This document shows, one piece after another, positions 21,700 through 30,691 of a stretch of 64,000 nt of DNA (positions are counted from its first letter, which is position 1; every line of letters begins with the position of its first letter). The position numbers and the translations under genes were made by a program. The notes under the pieces were generated by a model that did no database searches, was not told where the DNA came from, and was given only the letters and a program-made list of their open reading frames with translations. Source of the DNA: Arthonia radiata (taxonomy: Eukaryota; Ascomycota; Arthoniomycetes; Arthoniales; Arthoniaceae); NCBI GenBank assembly GCA_002989075.1, contig PSQN01000003.1:1298865-1362864 (forward strand). Reading direction: 5' to 3'.

Positions 21700-22222
21700 A
21701 TGCCAGTCACAATGCAAGTCATCCTTCTGAACCCCATCAGTTCGTACCCGGTTCGGCGCGAACAGTCCAAAATCACCCCGCAACTACCCATCGAGGTGGT
21801 CATCCAGATCCTGACTAGCGCTCTCGACGTCGCGCTTGAAGACTCTACGCGCGTTACCATCATCGACGGGCATTTCGACTATTTCAGAACAGCCTTCGCC
21901 ACCAGTATGACCGCGAAGATCATGCTACCAATAGTCCGCGCGACAGTCAACCGTCACTTCGAGGAGATGCAAGCTACACACATGGAGGTCGCTCAAGAGA
22001 AACGACTCCACCTGCAGAGCAATACGTGCACTAGTGGCAGCTCGTGGAGATGGAAGTCTTGTAGGTTTGTGATGGTCTGCTGAGGTGATATCGCTGACCA
22101 AATCGTCAGACTGCGGACGGTGCAAGGAGCTGGTTCTGGAGGATGATAATAAGAAACGCACGGCGGATGCAACGGCTCTTCTTGATTCTAAGATGTGGAA
22201 TCTCGGACGGTTCGTGGGATAG
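21700..22222 (+). CDS. array member 9, two exons
   Basis: Exon 1 is 21700-22060 and exon 2 is 22110-22222; the 49-nt intron runs GTAGGT..GTCAG with a CGCTGACC branch-like site and joins in phase 1, giving 157 residues. Unspliced, the frame ends at 127 residues and loses the C-x2-C. After splicing all canonical residues are present: LPIEV at 29-33, H104-x5-C110 and C122-x2-C125 (CGRC), followed by KELVLEDDNKK and the last helix. TCTTGACTTC lies 28 bases before the start. The restored motif is strong support for the intron. Confidence 0.78.
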
Positions 22223-22468
22223 AGTGTTCCGGCGACTCTCTGTGAGCGGCTAGAGGTGCGATTCGGCTTGGACAAGTACAGGCGGTGCCTCCACCTGGAC
22301 TCGGTTGCTTCTAAGGCGACGGACGATGTCACATAGCTCCAAAACCACCTGCACCTCAAACTTCCATTGATTTTCTTCTTCCAAATTCCATCGCACGCAC
22401 TTCTTTCATTCTCACAATCATCAACAGACCAATTTATCGTTCCAAAAATCTACATCCGGTCGCAAATC

Positions 22469-23038
22469 ATGACCACGACCATCGAACACCCAGACCACGC
22501 CAGTAGGTCTAAGACCAAGCCACAACTCCCCACCGAGACCATCCTCGATATCGTCGCCCTCACCATCGAAGCCGCCTTCGAGAACGTGCTCCGATACCAG
22601 AATATTCGCAGTATCAACGAATATTCAACAACTGCAATCAACATCGCAGCAATCTCCAAGACTATTCTTCATGATTTCATCCTCACGATCCACGCCCACA
22701 TCATGGTCGCTCAAGCCGCCCACGCAGAAGTCTCTCAGACACTGGCGAGCCATGTACAGGCCAACGTGTCTTTCCACGAGTTACGGCGCCTGTCACGTCG
22801 TGCTCCTCCAAGGACTACTATTCAAGTCTTAGGCCAGGCCAATGCGAATGACTTGGCTAATGCTATTTCGGCCTTCAGCCGGGCTCTTGGAGCATGTCGA
22901 CAATGTGATGAGCTGGAGGAGAAGGAGCTGCATTTGCGGAGAGTCGTTGAGGCGTTGACTCGAGGCGTTGGGGCTTTAGAATATGTCGAGGACAGAATCA
23001 CGCGTCTGGATGATGCCGAGCAGCGCGGAGATGCGTAG
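22469..23038 (+). CDS. array member 10
   Basis: A single-exon protein of 189 residues from the Met at 22469. Helix 1 is LPTET (20-24) followed by ILDIVALTIEAAFEN; a STTAINIAAISKTILHDFIL segment follows. The usual H-x5-C is missing (SHVQANVSFHEL has no Cys), while C143-x2-C146 (CRQC) and the following ELEEKELHLRRVVEAL helix are intact. The gap before C-x2-C is longer than usual and Ala/Arg-rich. Confidence 0.75.
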   Translation: MTTTIEHPDHASRSKTKPQLPTETILDIVALTIEAAFENVLRYQNIRSINEYSTTAINIAAISKTILHDFILTIHAHIMVAQAAHAEVSQTLASHVQANVSFHELRRLSRRAPPRTTIQVLGQANANDLANAISAFSRALGACRQCDELEEKELHLRRVVEALTRGVGALEYVEDRITRLDDAEQRGDA

Positions 23039-23279
23039 ATATTGTCGTCGGGTACGAAGTGAGGAGTGGAGGTAGCTTGAGGTGAATGTAGGGATTCGAA
23101 ACGACGAGTCACATGTTCACCGCAGCTTCTAGCTGCCTAGCGCAGCGTAGGGATCAGATATCGTTGTGACCTCTTCTTATCTTGCCTCTCCCTCTATTCT
23201 TCTTGACTTCAACCTGACTCGTCTTCTTCTTGGTCCCTCCGGCATCTACCAGCAGACGCAATGCCTCATAACATCGAAA

Positions 23280-23840
23280 ATGGCTTCAGCCAAAAACGCG
23301 CCAGCCAAAGGCACACCTGCCAAAAACAAACCTGTCAAAAGCAGGCCAGTCAAAGGCAAGTCAACGAAAGCAATGCCGGAACTTCCGCTCGAGATCATCC
23401 GTCAAATTTTTGCCATAGCCGTTGATCAAGCATTTTATGACGAATCTGACCCCCGCAATAAGCCGGGAGTTTATCTCAAGATCGTCACTGGCCTCGCGTC
23501 GACATGCAAAAGCATGACGGCGCTTGTGCGCCCAAGGCTCGACGGCCACTACAATGAAGCACAGTCCACGCACAAGAAGCTAGATCGAGACCATATCATA
23601 CACCGAAATCGCCAGAGACCGAGCAATAATGTTGATGAATGGGGTCGCCCAACTTTCAGACAACACCGCAAGAGACTTCATGGCTCGTTGTATTTTCATT
23701 ATCCAGGAAACACCACCGCAAACGACATGCTCCGATGGTGTCCTCATTGTGAGGATCTCAATTCTAGAGACAATCGAGCCATCCTCGTTCTTGACGGGAT
23801 CTCACGCGCTCGTCGTGCACTGTTCTCGGTTGAGATCTAG
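23280..23840 (+). CDS. array member 11, with Lys-rich N-terminal repeats
   Basis: A single-exon protein of 186 residues starting at 23280 (GAAAATGGCT). Residues 4-30 are a run of short units of the type P-A/V-K-x (APAKGTPAKNKPVKSRPVK) not seen in other members and possibly a nuclear or nucleic-acid contacting tail. LPLEI is at 35-39, LKIVTGLASTCKSMTALV follows. The middle is His-rich (DHIIHRNRQRP) but lacks the H-x5-C; C154-x2-C157 (CPHC) is present. TCTTGACTTC lies 69 bases upstream. Confidence 0.77.
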   Translation: MASAKNAPAKGTPAKNKPVKSRPVKGKSTKAMPELPLEIIRQIFAIAVDQAFYDESDPRNKPGVYLKIVTGLASTCKSMTALVRPRLDGHYNEAQSTHKKLDRDHIIHRNRQRPSNNVDEWGRPTFRQHRKRLHGSLYFHYPGNTTANDMLRWCPHCEDLNSRDNRAILVLDGISRARRALFSVEI

Positions 23841-24108
23841 CATCGAAGAGCTACGTGCAGGCTGAAACTTTGACTATAGAGCAGGTCAAATTGAGTATTT
23901 GCGCCACAGCCGATTACGCAACCAACACAACTGATATACAACATCTCGCGTCCCTCACTTGATGAAGATGATGTCATCCAATACGCGTTTCCACCTGCCT
24001 TTGCGCTCAATTTGCCTCTCCTGGCGTTCTACTTGCAAACCTCAAAACTCCGCCATCATCACCAACCAGCAAACACAGCACGAAAACCAACCTACCACTT
24101 CTCTAATT

Positions 24109-24747
24109 ATGGCACATCCTACACAAACCCTTCACCACAACCAAAACATCAACAAACAAAAAGCAAAACCCAAACCACAGCTCTCCACCGACCTCATCCT
24201 CCAGATAATCAACATCGCCGTCGACGACGCGCTAGACGACACCCTCTCCGCCCCCGAGCGCACCGTATTCCGCACGCACAAAACCTGCGCTCAAGCCATC
24301 TCAGCCCTAGCCCGCACATCAGAGCTCATACTCCGTCATATCTACGTCACAATCCAATGCAGACATCGAACCATCGAGCCAGTCCTGAAACAGAGTCTTA
24401 AGGACTTTTCCGAGCATCAGCTGGCCTGCGACATGGATCAATGGGACCAAGTGTTTGCGGGTCTGCCCTTGACGAAGTGTGAGGAGTGCGAGCGACTGCA
24501 GACGGATAATGAGGGGATGGCGCTTGCGCAGAGTTTGAACGAGAGCCTTGAGAGGGAGGTGTGGTGGCTTGGGTGTAGTATGGGGCTGTCGCCTTTGCGG
24601 GATGGGGCTTATTATGATATGCTGATTAGTCTTGAAGACGCTGCGAAAGCGGTGGCGGCGATGAGGCGGATGGGACGGGCTGGATGGCTTGGTCAAACTC
24701 GGTCTCCGGTGAGCCCGACACCTGATCGATTCTTTTGGTGCGGTTAG
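24109..24747 (+). CDS. array member 12, extended C-terminus
   Basis: A single-exon protein of 212 residues from the Met at 24109. Helix 1 is degenerate (LSTDL at 25-29, then ILQIINIAVDDALDD). The AQAISALARTSELILRHI segment follows, then H103-x3-C107 and C124-x2-C127 (CEEC). The C-terminal 80 residues after the C-x2-C helix are longer than in most members and include a second Ala-rich helix (LEDAAKAVAAMRRMG). Codon use turns G-rich near the end, so the true end could differ if an intron were present. Confidence 0.72.
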   Translation: MAHPTQTLHHNQNINKQKAKPKPQLSTDLILQIINIAVDDALDDTLSAPERTVFRTHKTCAQAISALARTSELILRHIYVTIQCRHRTIEPVLKQSLKDFSEHQLACDMDQWDQVFAGLPLTKCEECERLQTDNEGMALAQSLNESLEREVWWLGCSMGLSPLRDGAYYDMLISLEDAAKAVAAMRRMGRAGWLGQTRSPVSPTPDRFFWCG

Positions 24748-25090
24748 GTGAACACCCCGTTGTGAGATAGCTTGATATCAAGGGGGTATTTGGCCAGACA
24801 TCTGTCGGATGAGGCCTGAGTATGCGCATGGACACTGATGCAATGGACTCGTCGCCAACTTCCTAGGAGATCTCGGATGCCAAGAAATTCACGTCAGAAT
24901 TAGGGCATAGCTATCCAGCAGGACCTTGGTGGAAGGTAGCGCGATAGAATGAGTAGGGATTTTCTCGCATCGTCATGCTCTGAATGCGTCGAACGTGGCA
25001 CGCATGCACCTTCCGTTCTTGTCTCGCGAATCATCCTCCTTCTATCGCTACTTCCACTTTCAAACAACTCTTATCTCTACAGACAACGCA
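24748..25090. other. spacer between members 12 and 13
   Basis: The spacer is 343 bases without a coding signal. The last 70 bases before member 13 are pyrimidine-rich (TTCTATCGCTACTTCC), like the leaders of the other members. Confidence 0.5.
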
Positions 25091-25513
25091 ATGGATCCTC
25101 TTAAGGACACAAATCCGAAGGAAAAGCCACAGCTGCCACTGGAGATCATCCTACAAATCGCAACAATCACCATTGACATAGCGCTGGATGCCGCTCTTGC
25201 CGCTACCGGTCGGTCTGCAGCACGCAAGCGATATGCCCACATAGTCCGAAACCTGGCTTTGGCCTTGGAGCCGCTCTTCAACCACGTGCTGTCAGAGGTC
25301 TCCAAGAAGCGCGAACTCGCAATGAGCAAGCTACGAGAGCTCAACGGCAAGCAGGATTATTTGGGGTGGTGCCTGAATCCGCACTGGAAAGGCTGTGAGC
25401 CTTATGGGGAGGAGTATGGGAAAGCCATGAGGATCTTCGACTTCAACAAGTGTGCTGGTGAGGGGTTGCAGACGCTCGGGACAAGAAGGGAACGACTTCG
25501 GGATATGGATTGA
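25091..25513 (+). CDS. array member 13, metal residues degenerate
   Basis: A single-exon protein of 140 residues from the Met at 25091 (CGCAATGGAT). LPLEI is at 15-19, followed by ILQIATITIDIALDAAL and YAHIVRNLALALEPLFNHV, so the N-terminal half is typical. The C-terminal half has Cys at 94, 102 and 121 and His at 98 but no C-x2-C, so the proposed site is lost or rearranged. It is one of the shortest members and may be decaying. The spacer after it (about 750 bases) is the longest in the array. Confidence 0.7.
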   Translation: MDPLKDTNPKEKPQLPLEIILQIATITIDIALDAALAATGRSAARKRYAHIVRNLALALEPLFNHVLSEVSKKRELAMSKLRELNGKQDYLGWCLNPHWKGCEPYGEEYGKAMRIFDFNKCAGEGLQTLGTRRERLRDMD

Positions 25514-26264
25514 TTGCTTCCTCACAAGTGAAGTGTCATTCAGAACTGGCGATAGGAGATGAAGGATTCTGGACGTATCTCAAAAGGTTCGTTCAGCGGT
25601 TCCAAATCGAGACTGATCAGACTCCGATCAGAGGCTGACGAATAGGACCCTTTTCCGTTCAGAGTCTCCGATAGTCTTGCGGCTCCCATGAACGCAATCA
25701 GCATAGTGGGATAGAAAATGTCCCCAGACGTTCACATGCCTATAGTTGCAAGGAGTGGGTGGAGGGAAAGACATCGGACACGGAAAGAATCTAACAAATC
25801 AGGTCTTGGCATTGCCTTGGCATCACGTGATTCTATAACAAAAACTGTATAGCTATCTTCGTACTCCATCCTCTTCATCACATCGCGCTTCAATCATTCA
25901 ACCCCGACTTTTCAGCTCAACGACCTGCCCAGTCGCAACCGAAATTCTCTTGGTCTGTCCACGCTACCCTCATGTGGTGCAGAGGCAATCTAGAAAGCAA
26001 CGTTTGCCTTACGTGGTTCGCAAGACAGAATGAGTGAAGGTCGTGAACGGCGGACGCAGCTCGCGTTGATTCCCCACTTAGCAGGTGTCGATAGCATACC
26101 TCAACTACTCAGATCCTTTTTCCGTAGACGAATTAATTTTGTCTCTTTTCCGCAGCTCAAACAATCCGTGCGTCTCAATCCTGCGTCAGCCTCTTCTCTC
26201 CAAAGCGGCTTTCAAGTTCACCTGAGACCATCGACGTCAGATCGTGGGGGCAGTTCTGTTCAAC
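25514..26264. other. longest spacer of the array, members 13-14
   Basis: No member-like LPxEI or C-x2-C sequence can be read here on either strand. It holds a TCACGTGA palindrome at 25823-25830 and a pyrimidine-rich tract before member 14. A lost copy is possible but not visible. Confidence 0.45.
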
Positions 26265-26744
26265 ATGGATCCACCAGCCACCAAGCGCACTCCGGCAGGC
26301 CATCGGATCCCTCTCGAGATCATCCTCCAAATCATAACCGACGCAGCTAAGTCCGCTTTTGACGACTACGTGTGGCCAAGAGAAAGGCCTGCCTACAAAA
26401 ATGCCGGATTTCTGGCTTTTCACACGTTGATGAAGCCCATGCCCGGATCGACGGCCAAAGGTTATCTACATCGCATCAGTAACCTCTCCACCATCTCTCT
26501 CCGCATCAGGAAACATGTTGTGGAGGTAGTCTCAGCGCACATTGCCTACTTTGACGCGAAGTGCATTGGAGCTTACAGAGCGCATACGATGCACCGTCTT
26601 TATGACTGCGGCCGCTCTTCGCTTTGGTCTCCGCCTGACCACTGCATGGCGTGCGGGAAGCTCGTAGAGGACGCAGAATACTGGAAGAAGGTAGTTGCTG
26701 ATCTCGAGAACATTCTCAAGAAAGTCGGCTTCAACCGAACGTAA
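26265..26744 (+). CDS. array member 14
   Basis: A single-exon protein of 159 residues; the Met at 26265 (CAACATGGAT) is the first ATG of the frame. Helix 1 reads IPLEI (15-19) then ILQIITDAAKSAFDD. A longer insert than in early members follows before LHRISNLSTISLRIRKHV. H110-x4-C115 and C127-x2-C130 (CMAC) are present, followed by the helix KLVEDAEYWKKVVADLENIL. From here on the members have longer loops after helix 1. Confidence 0.76.
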   Translation: MDPPATKRTPAGHRIPLEIILQIITDAAKSAFDDYVWPRERPAYKNAGFLAFHTLMKPMPGSTAKGYLHRISNLSTISLRIRKHVVEVVSAHIAYFDAKCIGAYRAHTMHRLYDCGRSSLWSPPDHCMACGKLVEDAEYWKKVVADLENILKKVGFNRT

Positions 26745-26825
26745 GACACAACTGAATTTATTGAGCAATGAAAGCGTGACAAAAGTTGTTGAAGTTTCCT
26801 TTCTCGAAGTGATCGCGTATATTGC

Positions 26826-26834
26826 GCTAGTACC
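26826..26834 (+). promoter_or_regulatory. shared upstream motif GCTAGTACC (member 15)
   Basis: An exact GCTAGTACC lies about 130 bases before the likely start of member 15, at a spacing close to that before members 5, 16 and 17. Confidence 0.5.
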
Positions 26835-26956
26835 CATCGAGCTGCGAAGGTGAAGCGAACGCTTATATATCTGTTCTTCGCACTCGATTTGAATTTCATG
26901 GTTTGCCTCCTCTCACGCTCACGACTGCGCCACCCACTCCATCACCAAAGATCAGA

Positions 26957-27431
26957 ATGCCACTCGAGCTCATCCTCGAGTTCATCACAGCCGCTATGAC
27001 GTCTGCTTTCGAACAGTCAAAAACACCCGAAAATCTGATCCCGCACGAACTTCGAGACGTGATGGTGATGCTGGACAGTATTCCTTACCAGCCGCCGCCA
27101 GCAACACCTCAACAGAACGAATACATCAGAACCCTCTATCGTCTTAGCAGCATCTCTCAGATTATCAATTCTCACGTCAAGTCCGTTGCTCAGCTGCACC
27201 TCAAAGAGGCAAAAAAATATGAGTGCAGAAACTCGCAGACTGCTGCAACAACATCAACACACGATCATATATTCGGTCAGGGCTCCGGGAGGCGGCTTGA
27301 TGCGTCAAGAAAAAAAGGATTCAGGGCCATGTTGCAAAGAACACATGGATAGGGTCCAGCAGTGCGAGTTGATACAGTGTGGATTAGAGGACATCGTTGA
27401 AGCTGTTCTTCCAGGCCAGGAGAGCGAATGA
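26957..27431 (+). pseudogene. array member 15, frameshifted copy
   Basis: Helix 1 (MPLEL then ILEFITAAMTSAFEQ) begins at the first in-frame ATG, 26957, so the usual residues before it are missing or lie in a non-ATG frame. The frame reads through LYRLSSISQIINSHVKSV and the central helix, then leaves the family pattern and stops at 27352. Another frame, open from 27186 to 27431, continues the pattern with GPCCKEHMDRVQQCELIQ, close to the CCKPY end of member 19. A run of seven A at 27211-27217 lies exactly where the switch is expected. This is either a pseudogene or a sequencing slip. It is closest to member 16. Confidence 0.55.
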
Positions 27432-27516
27432 TAAATTATGGTGCAGGTTTTGGAGCTTTAGGTCAAAAGCCTTCATCACGCATTTAGAACTATCCAATAT
27501 GGATAAGTTGCTATTG

Positions 27517-27524
27517 TCACATGA
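27517..27524 (+). promoter_or_regulatory. TCACATGA motif (member 16)
   Basis: TTGTCACATGA runs 27514-27524, 112 bases before the start of member 16 and immediately before its GCTAGTACC motif. The 11-base string recurs exactly before member 26 (35555-35565). Confidence 0.55.
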
Positions 27525-27525
27525 C

Positions 27526-27540
27526 GCGCTAGTACCTGCA
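27526..27540 (+). promoter_or_regulatory. shared upstream motif GCGCTAGTACCTGCA (member 16)
   Basis: CTAGTACCTGCA (27529-27540) is identical for 12 bases to 28215-28226 before member 17. It lies about 100 bases before the start of member 16. Confidence 0.55.
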
Positions 27541-27635
27541 GATAGTAGCCAAGCTCCACCTTTACAAAACAGTTTTATTTCTTTCCATCCACAACACACT
27601 CTACGCTTTCGGTATCGCCTAGTATCGCCGTCGGA

Positions 27636-28154
27636 ATGAATGTTCAAGCACGAAGACAACTCTCCGCCGCACACCGGATGCCGCTCGAACTGATTATCGA
27701 GATCATCACTATTGCGTTGACGTCCGCATTCGGGCACGCCAAACCCTCCAAAAACATCGTTCACGGTAGAGACCCTTACGCAATCTCCAAGTCTGGACGT
27801 CCGTCATACGCCAAGTCTCGCATCAAAGACTACGTCGACCTGGCCTGGCGTCTCGCCGCCGTCTCTACAGCTCTGAAAGATCACGTCGAGACCGTGGTTC
27901 ACAGCCAGCTGATTGAAGCAAACGAAAGGGCCTCAAAAGCTCGTATGAAGCTGCAACGGCAGCTCACAGCTCTTGATACTTTGGAAGTTCTCACCTATGC
28001 CAATGGAGACTTATCGAAGGTGCCGCTCTGCGGAAAAGAGTTCAAAGAGTTCGACCACTGTAGAATGTTGCAGAGAGGTGCAGTGGATGTTCTGAGGATG
28101 ATCTCTTGCGACAGGGTGTTGGAGCGCTGCTCCATTGCCAGCGGAAGTGCATGA
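27636..28154 (+). CDS. array member 16
   Basis: A single-exon protein of 172 residues starting at 27636. Helix 1 is MPLEL (15-19) followed by IIEIITIALTSAFGH, very like member 15. A 30-residue loop, YVDLAWRLAAVSTALKDHV and a long charged helix (ANERASKARMKLQRQL) follow. The C-x2-C is replaced by CGKEFKEFDHC, so two cysteines remain but with wider spacing and a His beside the second. The last helix (AVDVLRMISCDRVLERC) is present. Confidence 0.75.
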   Translation: MNVQARRQLSAAHRMPLELIIEIITIALTSAFGHAKPSKNIVHGRDPYAISKSGRPSYAKSRIKDYVDLAWRLAAVSTALKDHVETVVHSQLIEANERASKARMKLQRQLTALDTLEVLTYANGDLSKVPLCGKEFKEFDHCRMLQRGAVDVLRMISCDRVLERCSIASGSA

Positions 28155-28213
28155 GATTGACTGTTGTCCGGCGGAGATCTGCTTGAGAGTGATATGGCAT
28201 TATCTCATGATAC

Positions 28214-28226
28214 TCTAGTACCTGCA
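28214..28226 (+). promoter_or_regulatory. shared upstream motif CTAGTACCTGCA (member 17)
   Basis: It shares 12 bases exactly with the motif before member 16 and lies about 125 bases before the start of member 17. Confidence 0.5.
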
Positions 28227-28346
28227 TGAAGCAAGCGCTAGCTCCATATTGCCATACCGCTCCTTCCTTTTGAACTTAACTCCCTTTCATCTCATCTCTC
28301 AAACAGCAATCAGCTCCCTCAACATTCAACGTTGAAGACAGTCGCA

Positions 28347-28877
28347 ATGAGTTTCCAAGCATCCAAACCAGCGCCAGCCAGCCATCATCTGCCACCCGAG
28401 ATCATCGACAATATCCTCAAGCTCTCACTGCTCTCCATGATCGAACACGTAGAATCGTTCGCTTTCTCAGACCCGAATGCCGACAAGCTTTTCTTACACG
28501 CAACGTTGTCGCAGAAGGACTACTACAACCACGCCATCAAACTTGCGCATCTGGCGCCACGCATCCAGATCAACATCACTCGACTGTGTGCGCAGCACCT
28601 CGAATCTTCGCAAAAGACCCGAGAGGAAGCTGTAGAGGCAGTTGGGAATCACTTGGGCACATTGTATGAGCACACAATCTATGAAGCTGGGCGCGCAGTC
28701 CGGCGGGAATGCTGTGTTCAGCTCTTGTGGCTGTCGAGTCTTCATCAGATGGTGCACAATAACGTTCAGCGAATTATGAAGGCGGTTTCCGGACCATTGA
28801 TCATTCGCGAAGAGTACGATGATGCCGTTGAGATTGGGTGCGGCTGTCTTGAGCACATGTGCGGTAGAGCGCCGTAA
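28347..28877 (+). CDS. array member 17
   Basis: A single-exon protein of 176 residues from the Met at 28347 (CGCAATGAGT). LPPEI is at 15-19 followed by IDNILKLSLLSMIEHVE; YYNHAIKLAHLAPRIQINI follows. The C-terminal cysteines are reduced to an adjacent pair (RRECCVQLLW) before the helix MVHNNVQRIMKAV, and extra Cys sit at the very end (GCGCLEHMCGRAP). No H-x5-C is present, although His residues lie near the expected place (NHLGTLYEH). Confidence 0.72.
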   Translation: MSFQASKPAPASHHLPPEIIDNILKLSLLSMIEHVESFAFSDPNADKLFLHATLSQKDYYNHAIKLAHLAPRIQINITRLCAQHLESSQKTREEAVEAVGNHLGTLYEHTIYEAGRAVRRECCVQLLWLSSLHQMVHNNVQRIMKAVSGPLIIREEYDDAVEIGCGCLEHMCGRAP

Positions 28878-29107
28878 GTGCTTTCAGCATGGACAAGGGG
28901 CGCAGATACTGCATGAATGATTAAGAAAGAGAAAGACGCGTCGCGCGTCATGACCTGTCGCCTCACTTCATCGAAGCTTGCGTGTGTTACCTCTAGTGCT
29001 TCATTTTGTGACTCCGTCATTCGTTCTATTGCTTTCTTACAATTTCAAACGTGACCTTAACTTTACAACAACCTTCCAAGTACTGAGAGCTTTCAACAAA
29101 AGCAAGT

Positions 29108-29734
29108 ATGAAAAAGCAGATAGTCTCCACACAATCTTCGCTACGTCTTCAACTTCCGCCCGAACTTGTCCTCCGCATCATCAAGACCACCCTATCATCC
29201 GCATTCGAGAAAATTGAGCAGCCACTAGAGCCCAATGAAGCTTCAGCTGCCTACGATAACCCGTCTCGAGAATGGCTCGAGCAGCAGCGTGCGAATTCGT
29301 CGATCCGCGAATATGTCCAATCAGCTCGAAACCTGACCTTACTCTCTGAAGACTTCAAGAGACTTGTCCGGCTCGTGATCGGAGAAGATCTCGCCAAAAT
29401 CAAGCAGAAGTCGAAGCGAGCGCACGGGGCTCTCGGCCAGCATTTGGTCCAGGATGAGTATCTTCAATATTGGACAGGTTCAGCTTTTATTAAACTTTCG
29501 CTGGAGAGACATCAACGCTGCAATGAGCTTGTCGCCAGGGTTGATCGTTGCGATGTGATGCAAAATGCCATTGAGACTGCTCTCATTCAGATCGGGTGTC
29601 TGAAGACATGGCACAACACGCTGCCTGCAGACGGGATCGAGAATAAGGAGTTGCGAAGCGCCACTGCACCTCGTGCTTCAGAGGTGCGAGACGTGCGCGA
29701 GCTCCGAGAAGCAGTCACAGCAAACAACGCGTGA
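29108..29734 (+). CDS. array member 18
   Basis: A single-exon protein of 208 residues starting at 29108. LPPEL is at 16-20 followed by VLRIIKTTLSSAFEK. A long loop precedes YVQSARNLTLLSEDFKRLV and a Lys-rich helix. The metal residues are mostly lost: HQRCNEL keeps one Cys of the pair and RCDVMQ adds another. The last helix (NAIETALIQIGCL) is intact, then a 40-residue charged tail rich in Arg/Glu follows. It is likely a true gene with a diverged C-terminal site. Confidence 0.72.
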   Translation: MKKQIVSTQSSLRLQLPPELVLRIIKTTLSSAFEKIEQPLEPNEASAAYDNPSREWLEQQRANSSIREYVQSARNLTLLSEDFKRLVRLVIGEDLAKIKQKSKRAHGALGQHLVQDEYLQYWTGSAFIKLSLERHQRCNELVARVDRCDVMQNAIETALIQIGCLKTWHNTLPADGIENKELRSATAPRASEVRDVRELREAVTANNA

Positions 29735-29923
29735 CGCGTCCAAAGCTATCACCTTACCTCGTTTCACCTTTTTGTACCTACGTAGTTACTCAGTGAAAGA
29801 CATGTCAGAGGTTTGGCTTTGTCACCTCAGCTTCTTATTCCTCTGCTTATGAGAACATACAACTCAAGTCTTTCGCACTTCAACAACCCGCAACCCCGCA
29901 AAGAGCAACAACCACTACCAAAA

Positions 29924-30418
29924 ATGCAACAGCAGCCACCACTTCCCGCGCGCGCTAATCCAACTCTGCCCCTCGAGATCATCACCGACATCATAACGCT
30001 GTCCCTCGAGACGGCCCTTGAAGAATCAGCCTCACGCTTCGGCAACCCCATCCCCAACACCAACGCCAACCTCAGCCCCGACTACAATCTTAGAACACCC
30101 ACGTCCTCGCCCTACCTTCGCTTTCTAGAGATTACATTGAGTGTCTCACCATATTACCAGCTCGTTCGAAAGCTCGTACATCTCAGCACTCGAATCGATG
30201 CACACCTCGTGAAGACGGTGCGACGACACCTCTTGGTGACGACAACGCATCTTAGCAAGAATCGCGCAGAGCTCAAGAGGCATTGGAGTAGTGGAAAATG
30301 CTCACGTGGTCCGCCGTTCCAGGGGACTGCCCTGTGCTGCAAGCCATATGCAGAGAGGGTTGAGAAGTGGAGGACCTTGATGTTTGGGCTGCAGCATGTG
30401 CTGGAGGTGGTGTCTTGA
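29924..30418 (+). CDS. array member 19, H-x5-C with CC pair
   Basis: A single-exon protein of 164 residues; I choose the Met at 29924, because it lies after the pyrimidine-rich leader and gives a short N-terminus. LPLEI is at 15-19, then ITDIITLSLETALEE, a loop, YYQLVRKLVHLSTRIDAHL and H120-x5-C126. The second pair is adjacent (C138-C139, CCKPYAERV) rather than C-x2-C, a form shared with members 15, 20 and 21 and so probably a sub-branch. The last helix is MFGLQHVLEVV. Confidence 0.76.
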   Translation: MQQQPPLPARANPTLPLEIITDIITLSLETALEESASRFGNPIPNTNANLSPDYNLRTPTSSPYLRFLEITLSVSPYYQLVRKLVHLSTRIDAHLVKTVRRHLLVTTTHLSKNRAELKRHWSSGKCSRGPPFQGTALCCKPYAERVEKWRTLMFGLQHVLEVVS

Positions 30419-30691
30419 AGGAGCGATGATCTGGCTCAGAGTGGGGATCTGCTTCATCGGTGCAGCCCTGTCGGCCAACGCATAGCATCGTGTCTGCGCG
30501 GAGGCATTTTGGCCGGATCGCAACGGCTGTGCCATGTTTGAATACCGCCATTAGGCGCTGCTTTGTCTTGTCCATACTGCTTGATGTCTATAAAGCCTCT
30601 TTGCATCGCGAATTCTGTTAGTCCCCTGTTGTTCAGATCCTCATCTCAGTGCAATCTCCTCGCGACCTCAATCGGTATCTCACCCTGACCA

